In this document: piece after piece, positions 16,306-17,708 of the stretch
How positions within the stretch are numbered: position 1 is the stretch's first letter
How the letters are laid out: each line of letters starts with the position of its first letter
Assembly (NCBI GenBank): GCA_947174735.1
Contig: CAMWKC010000013.1
Location: 1-17,708 of the forward strand
Source: an uncultured Porphyromonadaceae bacterium
GTDB taxonomy: Bacteria > Bacteroidota > Bacteroidia > Bacteroidales > Muribaculaceae
Direction: 5' to 3'
Length of the DNA: 17,708 nt
The notes under the pieces: generated by a model
What the model was told of the DNA's origin: nothing
The model's input: only the letters and a program-made list of their open reading frames with translations
Databases searched by the model: none
Translations under genes and position numbers: made by a program

Positions 16306-16332
16306 TTTTCGTTGTATAAATAGTTAACTTCG
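16301..16332 (+). promoter_or_regulatory. Promoter of the AAA/DUF4143 gene
   Basis: TTTG (16301-16304) is followed after exactly 20 nt by TAACTTCG (16325-16332), one mismatch from TAnnTTTG. The leader to ATG 16345 would be only about 6-9 nt, so translation would start nearly leaderless. Confidence 0.5.
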
Positions 16333-16344
16333 CAAAAAACGAGT

Positions 16345-17556
16345 ATGGATATAATCATTCGCAAAACATATCTTTCCCATATAATCTCTCACCTAAACCG
16401 AGGGATGATGATTATATTGGTCGGTCAACGTAGAGTCGGCAAGAGCTTCATGCTCCGACAAGTCCACAAATGGCTTAAAGATAATCGCCCCAATGCCAAT
16501 GTGGTATATATCAATAAAGAGCTTAATAATTTCAGCTATATAACCACCTCTTCTGATCTTTATAATTATGTCTCATCGAAATTTGAAGCGAACAAAGACA
16601 ATTATCTTCTCATTGATGAAGTACAAGATATAGAAGGATATGAAAATGCACTTCGCAGTCTTCAGGCAGAAGAACGTTGCCAGATCATTGCTACAGGCAG
16701 TAATGCATATATTTTCTCTTCCGAATTAAGTACACGGTTAGCCGGACGTTATATCGAAATTCCTATATATGGACTGAGCTACCGTGAATTTCTTGAATTT
16801 CATGGGCTGATAGACTCGGATAAGTCTCTTAATGATTATTTGCGTGTAGGCGGTCTCCCAGGTCTGCGTCTCTACGACATAAATGATGAAATCCATGTAA
16901 GAGACTATCTTCAGAGTGTGTATAACACAATCATGATGCGTGATGTCATTGCAAGAGAGCAAATCCGTAACGTTCCGTTCATAGAGAACCTATCCAGATT
17001 TATTGCAGACAACGACGGAAAGCTTATTTCCACCAACAGCATTGTAAAGTTTATGAAGTCACAGGGTGAGAAGATTTCCGAAACTATTACCTCTACATAT
17101 ATCAGTTATCTATGTAAAGCACTTATCATAAATTCAGTTACCAGATACGACATACACGGCAAAAAACTTTTCGAACTGATCTACAAATATTACTTCTCCG
17201 ACCACGGACTGCGAAACTACCTGTGCGGATTCAACCTACGTGGTAGCATTGAGAAGATAATGGAGAATGTGGTTTATCTGCATCTGTTGACTCAGAACTA
17301 TAAGGTTAATGTCGGTATTTTACGTGCTGGTGAAGTTGACTTTGTGGCAACCAAAGGAAATCGGACTATATATGTACAGGTAACATATCTTCTCGCCTCG
17401 GAAGAAACTATTGAACGGGAATTCGGAAACCTCTCGGCAATCAAAGACAATTATACCAAATACGTGGTGTCTATGGACCCGATTAGCGGCGAAATTGCCG
17501 AATATCCCGGAATTCACCATGTTCATCTTCGGGAATTTCTTAAAACAGATCTATAG
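16345..17556 (+). CDS. AAA (AAA_14) ATPase with C-terminal DUF4143 domain
   Basis: The 403-residue cytoplasmic P-loop protein has Walker A GQRRVGKS (27-34), Walker B LLIDEVQD (88-95) and the sensor-like IIATGSNA (114-121). The following TRLAGRYIEIPIYGLSYREF segment (about 130-149) is typical of the family. The C-terminal half (about 190-400) is DUF4143, a PD-(D/E)XK-like fold. Asp332 (GEVDF) is kept, but the E-x-K position reads Gln345-Val-Thr347 (YVQVTY), so nuclease activity is doubtful. Length is normal for the family, which is often multicopy in Bacteroidales and has no firmly established role. It is divergent from the efflux operon and has its own promoter. No toxin or antitoxin partner is visible beside it within the window. 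Confidence 0.88.
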   Translation: MDIIIRKTYLSHIISHLNRGMMIILVGQRRVGKSFMLRQVHKWLKDNRPNANVVYINKELNNFSYITTSSDLYNYVSSKFEANKDNYLLIDEVQDIEGYENALRSLQAEERCQIIATGSNAYIFSSELSTRLAGRYIEIPIYGLSYREFLEFHGLIDSDKSLNDYLRVGGLPGLRLYDINDEIHVRDYLQSVYNTIMMRDVIAREQIRNVPFIENLSRFIADNDGKLISTNSIVKFMKSQGEKISETITSTYISYLCKALIINSVTRYDIHGKKLFELIYKYYFSDHGLRNYLCGFNLRGSIEKIMENVVYLHLLTQNYKVNVGILRAGEVDFVATKGNRTIYVQVTYLLASEETIEREFGNLSAIKDNYTKYVVSMDPISGEIAEYPGIHHVHLREFLKTDL

Positions 17557-17671
17557 CCTCCTATCTACAGGTATGTGTAAAGAATACAGGTAGTATTGAA
17601 TTAGTATGTATTTTCTAAATACCAAGATAAAGGAGAACAAAAAGGATAAAAATCTCTATTACTCTATATTT

Positions 17672-17695
17672 TATTGTCAAAAGGACAATATTTTT
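17672..17695 (+). terminator. AT-rich terminator-like hairpin
   Basis: TATTGTC (17672-17678), loop AAAAG, then GACAATA (17684-17690) form a perfect 7-bp stem followed by TTTTT. It lies about 115 nt after the AAA/DUF4143 stop. The stem is AT-rich, so it may be a weak terminator or an operator for a gene beyond the window. Confidence 0.4.
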
Positions 17696-17708
17696 ATGTT
17701 AATAACAT

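Larger units (their letters stand above)
15882..16344. other. 463-bp divergent intergenic region between the efflux operon and the AAA/DUF4143 gene
   Basis: No convincing gene is present; an 87-codon plus-strand frame at 15982-16245 is AT-rich and unlike a protein. The part near the efflux operon holds three neighbouring inverted repeats, listed separately. A minus-strand -7 motif is at 16100-16107. The part near the AAA gene is strongly AT-rich and holds two inverted repeats and a promoter. Confidence 0.7.

Overview
The window looks like chromosomal DNA from a gut-type Bacteroidota bacterium of the order Bacteroidales, plausibly a Muribaculaceae relative (inference; no rRNA or marker gene is present). 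The signs are Bacteroidota-type promoters (TTTG, then 20 nt, then TAnnTTTG) in front of several genes, few Shine-Dalgarno sites, a secreted protein with choice-of-anchor/ASH domains and a type IX secretion-like tail, an Omp28-type thioredoxin-fold protein, and P-loop/nuclease-like ATPases of two families that are often multicopy in this order.

Left part (1-4299, minus strand): a two-gene unit. A 1036-residue secreted multi-domain protein is followed after 31 bp by an Omp28-related protein cut by the window edge. Divergent from it (4580-6307, plus) is a membrane-tethered TPR/LuxR-type HTH protein. The 280 bp between them holds two divergent promoters and three TGCAGT half-sites, so local regulation of the secreted unit by this protein is a reasonable hypothesis.

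Middle part (6387-9896, plus strand): a P1B-type metal-exporting ATPase with a 13-histidine N-terminal tail, a small DUF1232 (YkvA-like) protein and an unrecognised 298-residue protein. Each has its own promoter-like sequence, so they need not form an operon.

9897-10266 carries no convincing gene. It is unusually open on both strands and contains hairpins, one of them terminator-like.

Right part: an AAA-ATPase-like/PD-(D/E)XK protein (10267-11829, minus), then a complete tripartite drug-efflux operon on the minus strand (TolC-type outer-membrane factor, HlyD/EmrA-type adaptor, 14-helix DHA2/EmrB-type MFS pump) with overlapping or nearly touching genes. A 23-bp perfect palindrome lies about 70 bp upstream of the first gene of that operon. 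Divergently transcribed beyond it is an AAA/DUF4143 ATPase (16345-17556, plus). I see no tRNA, rRNA, CRISPR array, transposase or integrase.

I did not find a clearly new multi-gene system. The best leads are the palindrome and stacked hairpins in front of the efflux operon, the compact stop/terminator/promoter junction at 11878-11945, the odd 9897-10266 interval, the orphan 298-residue protein, and the half-site cluster beside the membrane-tethered regulator.
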